The translations under genes and the position numbers were made by a program. Shown in pieces: positions 37,429 through 49,426 of a stretch of 64,000 nucleotides of DNA (the first letter of the stretch is position 1; each line of letters starts with the position of its first letter). Below the pieces are notes generated by a model. The model was not told where the DNA came from and ran no database searches. It saw only the letters and a program-made list of their open reading frames with translations. Source of the DNA: Pratylenchus scribneri (Eukaryota; Nematoda; Chromadorea; Rhabditida; Pratylenchidae); the NCBI GenBank assembly GCA_030063045.1, contig JAQSEB010000001.1, positions 4,898,001 to 4,962,000 of the forward strand, given 5' to 3'.

Positions 37429-40400
37429 ATGACCAATCAAAAATATAATTCATTAATCAGAACATCAAAAATGCTCATCATTTTCTTCATAAATTTACTT
37501 ATTCTTGGCACCGTTTTTGGTTCAGTCAAATTCAATCAAAGGATTTTCATTTCAGTCAAGTGAGAATTTAAATTTAAAATTTCTAATAAAAATTAGATAC
37601 TGCTTCGATGGTATTTTTTCCTTGATTTAGTACAAAATAAAAATATTTTAAATCAAAATACAAATATTAAATTATTAATTGTTAAAATTGATATAAATTT
37701 TTCCTGAATTTATTCAGAATTAAAGTTTTAAACCAAAATAAAAATGGCATTTTTAGAAAATATTTTTTTATTAAAACCAGTGGGGCAGAGCCCCACCAAA
37801 ATAAAAATGGCATTTTTGAAAATATTTTTTTATTAAATTATTTAATACTTTTTAAATACTTATAAGAGCCGAATCAATTAATTTATTTAAAATTAATTAA
37901 ATAGAGCTCATCATGATATGATTTTGGTATATTTTTTCGATGATTAATTCAATATAAAAAAGATTCTAAGCCAATTAAGAAAATGCCAATTTTACAATAA
38001 ACATTTTAATTAAATTATATTATTTTTAAGTATAGAATTGAAAATAAAAGAATTTTTATAATCTAGCCCATAGAAATGCATTAAATGATATATTTTTTCT
38101 TTGTTTAACCAAATTTGAAAAGGTTTAAAACCAAAATACAAAAGTGGCATTTTTCTTAATTGCTTTTTTATTTCTTTTTTCCCACAGGGCCATTCACTAT
38201 GTTGACCCCACCAAAAATGGATTTCGTGTAATTTTGCGCGATGAATTCCTCCGTACCCATATGGCCCCAACATTGTTGCCCACCCTCTATTTGACCGCAA
38301 TTCCATTGAGGCAACAAAATGTTGGTGGACCAGAGGAATTGGCACAAACCAAAGTGTTCTATCCGGATTCGGTCAATGAGGAAAAACAAGTCAGTGCGAC
38401 ATAATTAATTTATGGATAATGGGAAATTGTTGGCTCTAAATTTAAATATCCAAAAAAATTATTCATTTTCCCGATTGAAAAAATAAATTATTTGAATTTA
38501 TTTATTTCAAAAATAGGATCGGATTAATTTTGGTTCAAAATTAGAATATGCCAAAGTCAGTTTTTCGGCTTCCTTTTGGCCTATTCTAGTAAAAATTAGA
38601 ATAGTCCTAGTCTCGGTTTAGGCTTCGATTTGAGAAAATTAATGAAATTAAAATTGCAAAATTGCAATTGAGTATTTTTGCTTTTTAAAACCAAAAATAG
38701 GAGAAAACGAAACCGAAAAACCTAGTTTAAAAAGATATTTTTTTATAACTGAATTTTGACTATTTTAATCAAAATGGAATAAAAACAAATTAATTTTTTT
38801 TTTTTGCATTGAAGTCCTCTGTTTTAGGGCAATAAAATAAAAAAATTTTCTTAAAGGCAAAATTCGATTATTAATTATTCAGGTGGTAGTCAACGAATTG
38901 CGCGAATCCTCTTGGTATTATCTATGCGTGGAATGGGAAAATTTCAATCGGCACAATGAAACTGTGGGCGCCGATTGCCGTCTTTTCCGCACATTGGACC
39001 GTTTTGGCAAAGGAGCGGACACGATGGTCAACGAGGTTGAGGCCACCGATTTCTCCTCACAAATGTTGCAATTTCGAATTAAAGCGGATGCAAATTTCCC
39101 AATCAGGTAGTTTAAATATGGAATATTTTTATTAGAAATAAAATTTACAAATTTAATAATTTTATTAAATATAATTAAAAAGGGTAATTTTATTGGCGAA
39201 AAATCATTGAAAATGGCCAAAAAATTTTAGTGGTTTGACCTAGACCCCCAAAACCCTATACCCATCGATATATCTTCATCAATACACGCTTATTGTTATA
39301 TAATTATAATTTTGGCATAGTTTGAGTTTAATCATTTCAAATTGGTTTTGAACCAAAACCAGGAAGAAGATGGTTTAAACCGTTTAATATGCTTAATTTT
39401 TGAACCAAAACCAGAAAGATGGCTAAACGGTTTAAACCATCTTTAGATTATTGGTTTTAAACTAATTTAAAATTTGTAAAATCTAAGAAAAATTGTTATC
39501 AAAAGATGCGATGCGATGTATCGATTTGGTGTATATGGTTTGGTATTTGGGTGTCTATGATAAAATCTTAATAGTTAAAAGTTAAAACCATTATAATTTA
39601 AGCTATTTTCAATATCCTTTTTCGGTACTTATGTACTTTACATCCCTTTTTTGGAAAGTGAAGGGTCCCCCCTTTGGTTTTATGGTTTCGGTTAGGGTTT
39701 AGGTTTAGAATACACACAAGATGATTCTTAACCCGCCTTATCCCTAACCCAACCCTGATTGTCCCTAACCCAAAATATGACAAACCAAAGGGGGGACCCT
39801 TCACTTTCCAAAAAAGGGGATGTAAAGTACATAAGTACCCTTTTTCGCCATAAAATTTAATATAAAATTTATGTAAAATTTTCTAGGCTAACAGCCAGTT
39901 TGGAAGGTGGCAAAGCGCCAATGCCAGCGGCCCAAGTGTTCTTGTTGAGCAATGGTCCAGCAGAATTGGACCTAATTTTCCCATTCCTCCGCCAACAAAT
40001 GGACTATGGCCAATTATGCGTATTGGAGGAACCACTTGTGACGGGATGGTCCGCATTGGGCAGATTGGTGGCCGGCATTGGATTGCGAAAATGCCATTTT
40101 AGTTAGTGACAAATTCCCATTAATTATTTTTAAATTAAATATAAATTAGTTAAAGAAGAGAAAATTTATATTTGAATAAATTTTCATTGATCAACGAAAA
40201 TTCCAAAAATTGTTTTATGGAAAAATTGTATAGTAAAAGTTCAGTAGAAATGAAAAAGATATAATGGATACTATTATTAATTCAGTATTGATAATTTTTA
40301 AATTTATTAGAAAATATTAAGTAACATGTAACATATTGTTTAAAATTAAATAATAAATTTAAAAAGAAAAGGAAAATATTAAAATAAAATAATAATTTCC

Positions 40401-41119
40401 TTGGAATAGCAAATCAATTTTAAATAATTAAAAACTAAAATCGTTAGCAATGGCATATATGCTACTTGCTACAACTAACATTGGAAATTAGCTAGTTCTG
40501 GAATTGGCTCGGCGCCTGGGTTTAGCTAATTTTCAAAATCTCGATTTGTAGATGTCATACAGATGCAGACCCAAGAATAGATTTATTCGATTCGGCATGT
40601 CGATTTACTATAAAAAATTTCATTTATCGAAATGAATTTATTTAGAAACACTTTCCACTAGATTTCTATCCGCTCCGGTGCCATATTACACTTAGCCTTG
40701 TCTCTAATACCGGTCCTAATTTGAAATTTCATATACTAAATGAATCATGCCGAGTCGAACGAGCCTATTCTCACACTTGTACATTGTTTAGGAGCCGAAA
40801 TTTCCAAAATTAGCCAACCCTGCCAGAGCTAATTCCGGAAATTGTCAAATTCCAATATTATTCATGAAATATATAAAATAAGCTTAATCCAGTTTTTAAT
40901 TAAATTAAATTTAATCATTTTATAATTTTATTATTTGAAGATAATTTGACCACGACTGACTATGAACTGTCAATTTTGGAAACGGCCGAAGCAAGTCCAT
41001 ATATGCGAGCTGATGCTACAAATGGGAGACCATCAATGACATTGGCCATTGCCGCAATTTTATTCACTTTTTGGTGCCAACAAAAAATACAAGAAGAAAG
41101 GAAATGGAGGAGAAAATGA
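37429..41119 (+). CDS. secretory-pathway protein with C-terminal hydrophobic segment, FN3-like middle region
   Basis: Exons: 37429-37559, 38188-38389, 38883-39106, 39887-40101, 40941-41119; 951 nt, 316 residues, phases all consistent. The first 36 residues hold a basic N-tip and a hydrophobic signal (LIIFFINLLILGTVFGS). The middle region (about 110-150) reads ESSWYYLCVEWENFNRH, with Trp/Tyr/Cys spacing like a fibronectin type III strand; this is suggestive only. A hydrophobic stretch near the C-terminus (SMTLAIAAILFTFW) followed by a strongly basic tail (QEERKWRRK) suggests a single-pass type I membrane protein. Sequons include NETVG-preceding NRHNET and NNLT. The start follows a trans-splice-like acceptor. 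No specific family is recognised. Introns 2-4 are filled with old repeats and MITEs. Confidence 0.78.
37741..37838. repeat. direct repeat around a GC hairpin, intron 1
   Basis: 'aaaaatggcattttt' followed by 'gaaaatatttttttattaaa' occurs at about 37741-37778 and 37803-37838. Between them lies the hairpin GTGGGGCAGAGCCCCAC. A third diverged copy ('aagtggcatttttctt') is at 38140. Confidence 0.7.
39241..39557. mobile_element. inverted-end repeat element in intron 3
   Basis: The left 'tagacccccaaaaccctata' and right '..tttggtatttgggtgtcta' ends are inverted with gaps, and 'tcgatatatc'/'gatgtatcga' is also paired. Inside, 'ttttgaaccaaaaccag' and 'ggtttaaaccg' form smaller palindromes. No target duplication is found. 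Related ends occur near 6530-7050 and 61370-61660. Confidence 0.5.
39625..39838. mobile_element. Mutator-like MITE with perfect 9-bp target duplication, intron 3
   Basis: The inverted arms of about 55 bp begin GTACTTATGTACTTTACATC and continue with 'ccttttttggaaagtgaagg' and 'gtccccccttt'. The flanks cctttttcg (39616-39624) and cctttttcg (39839-39847) are identical. A 9-bp duplication is typical of the Mutator superfamily. The short loop has 'ccctaaccc' repeats. The arms are nearly identical, so the insertion is recent. Confidence 0.85.
40480..40830. repeat. attagcta-type inverted repeat in intron 4
   Basis: 'gaaattagctagttctggaa' near 40480 and the reverse of 'agagctaattccggaaatt' near 40835 are imperfect inverted arms. 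'cgattcggcatgtcga' and 'catgccgagtcgaa' are inverted further in. It is related by motif to the perfect palindrome at 43706-43890. Confidence 0.5.
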
Positions 41120-41659
41120 ACGAAGAATATTATAAAATAATTCGGATTAATACCGGTGCCAAAAAATATGTAATATGAATCATTTTCAAATCGCAAAAAA
41201 CACTGACAAATCTCCCAAAACATTTTCATTCAAATTGTCAGCATTTAAAATTATAATTTTAGTTTTTTTTATAAAGTTTTGTAATTTAAATTGATTAAAA
41301 TTATTTATTAATTAATATAATTTTATTTTCAATTCATATTCAGTTCAGTCAGAACTAATGAAATCCGATTTAATTTCATTCGATCAATTTTTATATCCAA
41401 AAATTAAAAAATTATTATTCCAAAAAAGTAATACAAATCTGAAAAAAAATACGAAAAAAATGGCATGCCACACTTTGATTAATCGATTTAAAAAGCATTG
41501 TTAAAAATGACTGGGCATCAAAAATTTTTCCAACAAAGCTCAAAAGAGAGACAATAAGTTTACTTGTTTATTTGAAAAATAAATTGTATAAAAAATGATA
41601 TCACCAAATAATGTTAATGAATTATCATTATCAATATCAATATTTAAATATCAATCTCA
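41120..41659. other. convergent intergenic gap
   Basis: The 3' ends of the plus gene (41119) and the minus gene (41660) face each other here. Only AT-rich sequence is seen. Confidence 0.5.
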
Positions 41660-42451
41660 TTATTTTGTACTTATTGGTCCACTGCTCTTTGTTTTATAGA
41701 GGTAAACTCCGCCGATGCCGAGAATCAAAAGCAGCAATGCGCCGATGATGTTGCCAATGCCAATGCATACAAATGACACAATCTAATATGGTAAATGAAA
41801 ATTTATATTATTTTACTTTCCATACGATAAAAAAAATTTGCGTAAAAAAAAGAAGAAATCCTAAATTACTTGATTTAATGATAATTGATCTCTGTCTCTG
41901 ATAGCTATTTTAGTAATAATTTGCCCTCTAGTATTTTACAGAAGAGGAAAAAAAATGTTGTAAAATTCTCATGTAAATTTTGCATTTTTTCATTTATATT
42001 TTTCCAATTTATTCGACCATTTACCTTCCATGTGTTATTATTATGCTCATGCAGCAGCTGCTGATTTCGGAAATTGTGATTTGCTGATGTGAATACGAAT
42101 CTGTTCTGATTTTTTGATGGGGAACGGAATTTGTAATGATAATGATTTGTTGATGGTAATGCGAATTTGTTGTTATTTTCTGATGGGTAATTAATAGAAG
42201 AAGAAATGCGTGTTGATGGATACTATAAAAATTTTTTTATGAATTTTTAAAACTAATGAACAAAATTTAAATCCTAAATCATTAAAATTTTTAATTTATT
42301 ATTATGTTATAATATTCTTTTTAAATTAATTTTTTCAATATCATTATATTAAAAGTATAATAATTTTTTATTTGAATACCACTCCTTCTATCGAAGCTGC
42401 CACACTGTTGATGTTGACTAATCCGATCAAAATAAATAATGACAGATCCAT
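41660..42451 (-). CDS. small type I single-pass membrane protein
   Basis: Exons on the minus strand: 42451-42380, 42222-42025, 41782-41660; 393 nt, 130 residues. MDLSLFILIGLVNINSVAAS is a signal peptide. Exon 2 encodes a 66-residue extracellular part rich in Asn, Ser, His and Tyr with almost no cysteine (for example SENNNKFALPSTNHYHYKF). Exon 3 begins with a strong transmembrane helix (about residues 91-118: VCIGIGNIIGALLLLILGIG) and ends with a short Lys/Ser tail. Exon and topology boundaries coincide, and all junctions are GT..AG in phase 0. The protein is too short and low-complexity to assign a family. It may be a surface or signalling accessory protein. Confidence 0.75.
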
Positions 42452-43936
42452 TTTTGATTAATATTTCTTATTTTATTCAAAATTACATGGGAAAAAATTT
42501 ATTTGCTCTTATTTCTTTCTTTAGGAATGTCGAATTTTTATTAATTTTTTAAGATTTTGATGATACACTCTTATTTACAATAAAGGAAAATATGGCCAAA
42601 ATTTTGGCCATTGAGCATCTACGATGCTAGCAGCTTCTCTTTGGTAAGTTGCTGATGCTGACTCAACCTTAATGGAAAGATGAAAGGAATAAAGAATTTT
42701 TAAACGCCAGGAACCACATCCCTGCTCGTTATCATATAATTCTCAAATAAAGAAAAATGATGAAATGGTCTATGGATGCTGGTGCTCCACATTTCATTAA
42801 AACTGGCTGCTAATTTAGTTTGGAAACTTTTTGGTTATGCGCTACCCTCAACAAAAATTATGAAAATCGCTTCCTAGGGGTAATTTTTAATGCTGATCAA
42901 GAATCTTTTGTGAAATCGATACTTGATTCGCATTCAGATTATCGTGACGCGTCGATTGAGCTATATTTTGGCGGAAAATTTTTGTTGAAACTTTCGAGTT
43001 CGGACCCAAAGGGGGGGGGGGATTCTTTACTTTTTCAATTTTAAGGTTTCACGTAACTCATATCAATGACGTGATACAAAAAAAATAAGCTCAGATTCGT
43101 TTTTGGCATCCAAAATTACACTTGGGAATCGATTTTCATAATTTTTGGTAGTGCATAACCGATCTTTACATAATATAAGCTTATAATTTAATAAATTTCT
43201 TTATTCTTTCATCACATATCGGGTACATTACATATTTTTTCAAATCACAAAAAAGGAGGCAGAGGCTCAAACCCAAAAAAGAATAAAAAATATATTATTT
43301 TTTTTAATTTATATTTATAACAAATTTTAATCAAAAAATTATATTTAGTACATTGCATTTGCATGATTATGCATAACCTTTGTCAATCGACCCCGCACGT
43401 TAATATTTAAATTTAATAAGTACTTTATATTATAATTATATACATAATTTTATTAATTATTCGGAATTGGAAAGTAAATAAATAGAGAGAAAAACATAAA
43501 TACGAATATAAAAATATAATGTTTATTATAATTTGAAATTTAAATATAGTTACATCTTGAAAAATATTCCAAAATAAAAATTAATTTTAATGGAAAAAAC
43601 ATTTTGAGAGCTCTGACTGTGGGTACTGGGTATCTTCTCTCGTTGATGAAAAATGAAATCGAATTGGCCATTCCCCATTTTTAAAAAGCTTCCATCCTTT
43701 AAATTTATATATGTTGCAGCTAATTTGCGGAATTAGCTAATCCCGGGACTAGCTAGCTAAAATGCGGAATCCGCGTTTTAGCTAGCCGGCCTAGCTAATC
43801 CTGGGAATAGCTAGCTAAAACACGGATTCCGCATTCTAGCTAGCTAGTCCCGGGATTAGCTAATTCCGCAAATTAGCTGCAACATATATATGTGCAATTT
43901 GCCATATTCATTTCCGTAATAATGAATGCATAATGA
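42452..43936. other. intergenic between two minus-strand genes
   Basis: An open frame at 42820-43044 contains a G12 run and the text 'cggacccaaagg' reminiscent of the 39625 MITE arm; it is not supported as coding. The main feature is the palindrome at 43706-43890. The right end is the 3' flank of the galectin-like gene. Confidence 0.4.
43706..43890. repeat. 185-bp palindrome built of 'agctagct' motifs
   Basis: The left arm starts tatatatgttgcagctaatt and the right arm is its reverse complement. Pairing continues through 'tgcggaattagctaatcccg' and 'actagctagctaaaatgcgg' nearly to the centre, with few mismatches. The whole unit can fold into a single long hairpin. There is no obvious target duplication. 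Confidence 0.9.
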
Positions 43937-46900
43937 TCACCATGAATCTGAATTTAGTTTGAAATTTTTATCTTTACTGAATAACTTTAGTTTATAAAAA
44001 TTGACCTCAACCCATTTTGTTTCGCTAAATAATCTTTTTGCCGCGAAAACTCTCTCCGCCTCATTATTGATGATCACTCCAATTTCTGACTGACTTTTAT
44101 AGCGAATATCCAGGTGAAAAATCTCTCCGAATTTGATGGCCATTGGAAATCGCAAGCCTAGATGATGCTTGTCGACTTCACCAAAACCCTTTAAAATATC
44201 AAAATTTATTTGCAACTTTTAAATAAAAAAGACCTCGGATATTGTAAGTTCATTATTAGTGATGTTAAAATGCAATTGTACTTGAACCGTATCTTGTGCT
44301 AAAAAAATAGAGGGAAATATTTAACTATGTTAAAAACAGCATTGAAAATGGCGAAAAATATTAAAATAAAAAGGGCAAAAAGAATATAACCGTATACTCA
44401 ATCGATAGAAATCGATGAGGCACATCATTTAGATTTAAGCAATTTGAACTCTTTATTGAACCAAAAAAATTAAATCGTTTTAAAATGTTTCTATTCTTTA
44501 ATTTTAAATAAACATATTTCTTGATGAGCCCAATCGATTAGATAATGTCACGCCAAATTTTGAGAAATGTCAAATTTTGAGAAGTTGAGGAAGAGATCAC
44601 AAAAATCGATATGTTAGGATAGAGTATTGTAGACCAATTATAGGAATTATAAGAAAGAGTGTTATCTCAATATTTGACAATTATCAAAATTTGACGTAAT
44701 ATAAAGGTAAATAAATGATGGATTCCGAATGTGAGAAAACTCTTAAATCATTGTAATTCTGTGCCTAGCTCCGACTTAAGCTCCGGCTCCAGCTCCGGCT
44801 CCGCTCCGGAGCCGGAGCTGGAGCCGGAGCTAAAAATTTTAAGGGCCGGAGCTCGGAGCCGGAGCCGGAGCTAAGAATTATGAAAAGCACAGCTCTGGTA
44901 ATTATTCTGCGGGTGTAATCTAATTGTTTTTTTTTCGATATTTACTGCATTTATTTGACAAATTAAATATCAATCAAAAATGTCGGATATTAAACTTTTA
45001 GCACATATCACTGACCAGTTATCAACTGAACCATCAACGCTGAACTTAATATAGGGTCTACAGGGTCAGGATTTGGAAGTCCATCATCGTATAAAATTTT
45101 TCCAACAATTCTCAAATGTTTTCCATTTTCCGATGACATTTCATAGGAGCAGTTGACGTGATTCCTTCGAATATTGGTCATTTTTGCAACTGCATCGCCC
45201 TCAATCTTGAAATTTTAGATTAATTTTGGAAATAATGATTGCAAAATTCATTCGGACCTGAACAAAATGGACATTCAGATGTGCTGGATCAATTAATAAA
45301 TCAGCAATAAGCAAATTATCCATCCAAATCAAAATTTGATGGATATCATTATAGAAAATAAATTTGAATATTCCCTCGAATTGTGAGCCAGCAATGTAGG
45401 AATGGGTCACTTTTTTCATATCACACTTTTTAAATGGCAACTTTGGCCCAATCATATTTTGACATTCTTCATTGTTTGGCTTCAGAAAATTAAATTTTTT
45501 TGAATTAATCAAAAATGGCAAACCCCAATTAAAAGTTTATAGTCTTTTTGCTTAATGCCAACTTCTAACTGGAGAATACTTTCATATGATCCATCGCCAT
45601 TTTGACGCCAAAGTTTGATGGTAAACTTTTCGGCATTTTCAGCGATTTTGCCTTGGAGCATAATTCCACCGCTGTTTTGGGCATTGATACCCCCATCAAA
45701 TATCCAATATTTCAATGAGGCAGTTACATCGCTGAAACTCACATTGTCGATATATTTGTAATCCCCCGTGATCTATAAATTTATAATAAATGGGCACTAC
45801 CCTAAAGAAAACCCAACATTAATGAAATGCGGCTTTTCAAAGGCAATTTCGGTGTTTGCAGTCAAATTAATTGACACATTTCTATTGCAATTCACATTTA
45901 TAGTGATTCCATTTTTGCGCATAATGACTACCAATTTAAATGGGGCGCCTCGGGCAAAATGGTTTTCAACAGTTGGATTTTCATCAAGGGTAGTCCATTC
46001 ATTGCCCTTATTAGAAAATATTTTTTATAGAAATGAAATATTTAAAATAGATACAATTTTTTGTTTGAAAATGATGGAATTTTCACCGAACTTTACAATG
46101 AAGCGAATTCCATTGGATTTATTTATATCGGGATCTTCGAAAAAATATGCAATTTATTCATATTAAAATTTAAAACAGACCGTCCACTATTTCAAATATG
46201 AATTCATTGGCATCGGAATTGATGGTACCATTTAAAATGATATTCAAATTCTCAGCAATGTTGATTGCTTTTCTGATTGGTCCATCAGAGAAATTCACTT
46301 TGCTCTCAGTTTGTTCAGGCTTTTGGGCAGTTGGCTGGTTAAACTATAAAATATTCGAATAGAATTCTTTTTTCATTTTAATTCTGATTTATTTAAATGT
46401 ATTTTCGTTTCATTCTGATTACCATTAAAATGTGTTTCTTAAAATGTGTTTTCGTTTAATTCTGATTTAATTAAAATGTGTTTTCATTTATTCTGATTTA
46501 ATTAAAATGTGTTTTCATTTTAATTCTGATTTATTTAGTAAATGTATTTTCGTTTCATTCTGATTACCATTAAAATGTATTTCTTAAAATGTGTTTTCAT
46601 TTAATTCAGATTTAATAAAAATGTGTTTTCATTTTTTTTCTGATTTAATTAAAATGTGTTTTCATTTAATTCAGATTTAATTAAAATGTGTTTTCGTTTA
46701 ATTCTGAATTTTCTGAAGTGCTTTATAATAATTGTGTAATGTTAATTTCTTACAAAAACTTGAATATCTTGGCAGCATTTCGATTTATTAACATAAATTT
46801 CGAAATGGTCAATGCCTTCCTTTGTCGGCAGCATATCCAGGCCAAGGCTCCAAATGCCAGCATATTCTTGCCTAACGATGTATATTGTAGACCATTTATT

Positions 46901-47911
46901 AGGAAAAATTGCTTACAATCTTTCCTCCATCGCCTGGCGTTCCATGAACAACATTTTCAGCTTTTCATTACCCCCATGGCGAATTCGATTATCTGCCTCT
47001 TCAGCCTTTCCAAAATGATCATTGTTCCATTTCATGAAGTCACGATATGGATCTGGGAATAAATCAAAAGCATTTATAATGAATGGAATTAATTTGGATC
47101 GTACTGAATGTTTTGGAGAGGAAGCTTTCACCCACATCCTTGGCACTGGCCAATTTATAGAAAAGCCATTCCAAAATCTCCATTCCGCTGTTAATGATAA
47201 AACTGAAGAAAGGGTATTTAACTTTAATTTTGATGGAAAACTAACGTTCGATTTGTGGTGGAAAAGCGAAGGACCCAATTGCGCTGATCGTTGGTGTTGA
47301 TCAGCAAGCCATGCCATTCGGGACCCAATACTTGGCACCGTTCTGCCACTCCATTCCCAGCCAGATTGCGCAGCTCATACTGACGAGTGGGCTGCATTCC
47401 TATTGGCAACAACGCACTCTTTTCCAATTGACTGCGATAGCAGATCAAAAGACTGAAAAATGGTATAATGGAATTAATTATAATTAATGATTAATATTTT
47501 GCATTTTAAACAGCTTTCTATTATTATCAGTTATCACTGTGAAATTATCAATATTGTTATTAAAATTACAATTTTTTGTTAAACCGAGAAATGTTTGAGC
47601 TTTGAGGAAACAAAATTAAAGTCATAAATAAATCATCACTCGATTTGTTAAAAATTTTATTTTATTCCTCTTTAAATTTACCCTTCCATTCCATCAGGGC
47701 CAGCTGCGCAGATTTGATGATTTTGAAGGTAAAATGTCAAGCTGAAGTGATGCAAATGGAAGTAGCCAGGCTGGGCCATGCATTGGTCCTTCGCATAGTA
47801 TTCCTTGATCATGTTCTTTCCATTTTGGAGCTCAAGTGATCCATCGCCGGCCAAACATTCCTTTTGGATAAGGATTGTGGCCAAAAGGAGGACCAATTCA
47901 AGGAAATACAT
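43937..47911 (-). CDS. secreted protein with novel N-terminal region and three galectin-like domains
   Basis: Thirteen minus-strand exons: 47911-47682, 47452-47246, 47202-47105, 47052-46917, 46871-46754, 46343-46181, 46134-46055, 46006-45818, 45772-45524, 45479-45258, 45205-45016, 44298-44234, 44215-43937; 2226 nt, 741 residues, every phase closing. MYFLELVLLLATILIQKECLA is a signal peptide. Residues about 22-270 form a Cys-containing region I do not recognise. Residues about 285-415 look like a galectin fold: LNIILNGTI, FEIVDG, IRFIVKF, NEWTTLDENP, FKLVVIM, ITINVN, then a closing INITGDY. Two further repeats follow at about 420-570 and 575-735 (LGLRFPMAIKFGEIFHLDI is the clearest piece). The usual sugar-binding HxNPR..WGxEE signature is eroded in all three. 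Classical galectins lack signal peptides, so this architecture is atypical. A role in extracellular glycan or protein binding is inferred. Confidence 0.8.
44760..44890. repeat. GC-rich agctccgg palindromic repeat in intron 11 of the galectin-like gene
   Basis: 'gctccggctccagctccggc' is followed by its reverse 'gccggagctggagccggagc', and the right half then repeats. It ends in 'aagcacagctctg'. It can fold back and is sharply GC-rich within an AT-rich intron; probably the core of a degenerate MITE. Confidence 0.8.
46370..46712. repeat. minisatellite in intron 5 of the galectin-like gene
   Basis: About ten units of roughly 33 bp based on 'ttaaaatgtgttttcattta' plus 'attctgattta'. Variants include 'atttcttaaaatg' and 'gtttcattctgattaccatt'; the latter recurs as part of a larger unit. 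Confidence 0.85.
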
Positions 47912-48388
47912 TTTAAGGGAAATAAAAAAGGACAAAATATTTTTATCCTTTTTAGGGGGAGGAAGGGATGAGGAAAAGGGAAGAAGAAATGAATTTGGAT
48001 TGAGTGAGGGGAACTAATTTTTAGTGGATTGGACCATCCGACCGATGGATTTGATGTAATTTGGGTGATGATTGTACATTGATGGGCCAAAATGAGATCA
48101 TTTTTATTTTTTACACCGTCAATTTGGTCAAAAAATTTGGATGGGAATGGGCCAAATTAAAAAAGGTGATTCATTTTTGGACGGCTTCCTTTTTTGGTTA
48201 TAATTTTTGGGAATGAATTTATTACTTTCGAGCATCCATTTTTCTGACGAGATGATTTTTCTTGGAAAAATTATTTTATCATAGTTTGGCTGTGTTCAAC
48301 AAAATTCCTAAATTGTACGATTTCATTTTTTCATTTTTGATGTATGTATATTTTTGCTTACTATCGAGAAATGATTGGGGATTGACTA
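47912..48388. other. upstream region of the galectin-like gene
   Basis: No exon is supported. The region lies between the start codon at 47911 and the giant palindrome, so any promoter for the galectin-like gene should be here. Confidence 0.45.
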
Positions 48389-49317
48389 ACAAGGGAAGGT
48401 ATGCAAGTGAAGGTGGGCTTTTGAAACGAGACCTAGTTATTCTTATAGATTATATATGGGTTTCTCCCAGAAGTGATGTCCTTTTTTCCTAAATGGACCT
48501 CCCCTCTGAGATATGGCCATAAAACCTGCTTTATCCGCATATTTGGCCCTAATTCATATCTCCTCATATAATTGGGCTATGAATTTGATTTAAACGTCAT
48601 TTTGTAGAGAATTTTAAGGGCTTTCATTTTTATAAATACATCATGGGTCTAAAAATTTTTTGAAATTTTATATCGATTTTTTTCTGAAAATACCGAATTT
48701 GGCCAATTTTCAATGGGCCATAACTCGGTTAAATGGAATTATTGGACTTTGGCCCACTTATCTTTTTTGATCACCATATCATAAAGTATCTCTTTGCAAA
48801 TTTTCAAATTTTTCTGTCACCCTGAAAATTCAAGGTATTTTGCCTATCACAGGCCTAGCATTAAGAATTCGCAAGAATTTTCAGGGTGACAGAAAAATTT
48901 GAAAATTTGCAAAGAGATACTTTATGATATGGTGATCAAAAAAGATAAGTGGGCCAAAGTCCAATAATTCCATTTAACCGAGTTATGGCCCATTGAAAAT
49001 TGGCCAAATTCGGTATTTTCAGAAAAAAATCGATATAAAATTTCAAAAAATTTTTAGACCCATGATGTATTTATAAAAATGAAAGCCCTTAAAATTCTCT
49101 ACAAAATGACGTTTAAATCAAATTCATAGCCCAATTATATGAGGAGATATGAATTAGGGCCAAATATGCAGATAAAGCAGGTTTTATGGCCATATCTCAG
49201 AGAGGAGGTCCATTAAGGAAAAAAGGACATCACTTCTGGGAGAAACCCATATATTATCTACAAAAATAGCTAGGTCTCGTTTCAAAGTCCTACATTCACT
49301 TGGATACCTTCCCTTGT
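48389..49317. repeat. 929-bp near-perfect palindrome (442-bp arms, 45-bp spacer)
   Basis: The left arm 48389-48830 and right arm 48876-49317 are equal in length with no indel between them. From about 48538 inward (about 290 bp) the arms are identical. The outermost roughly 150 bp carry about a dozen substitutions (for example 'ggtatgcaagtgaaggtggg' against 'ggtatccaagtgaatgtagg'). The spacer is 48831-48875. There is no open frame of note and no clear target duplication. A transcript through it would form a long perfect duplex. Confidence 0.97.
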
Positions 49318-49426
49318 AAAAGAAATTTCTTTTACTATGTATATGGCCCTAAAATAGTTTAAATAAATGATAAAAAAAATTAATTTTAATTATATTAATA
49401 ATTTATTTTAAACACTCATTGCTCAC

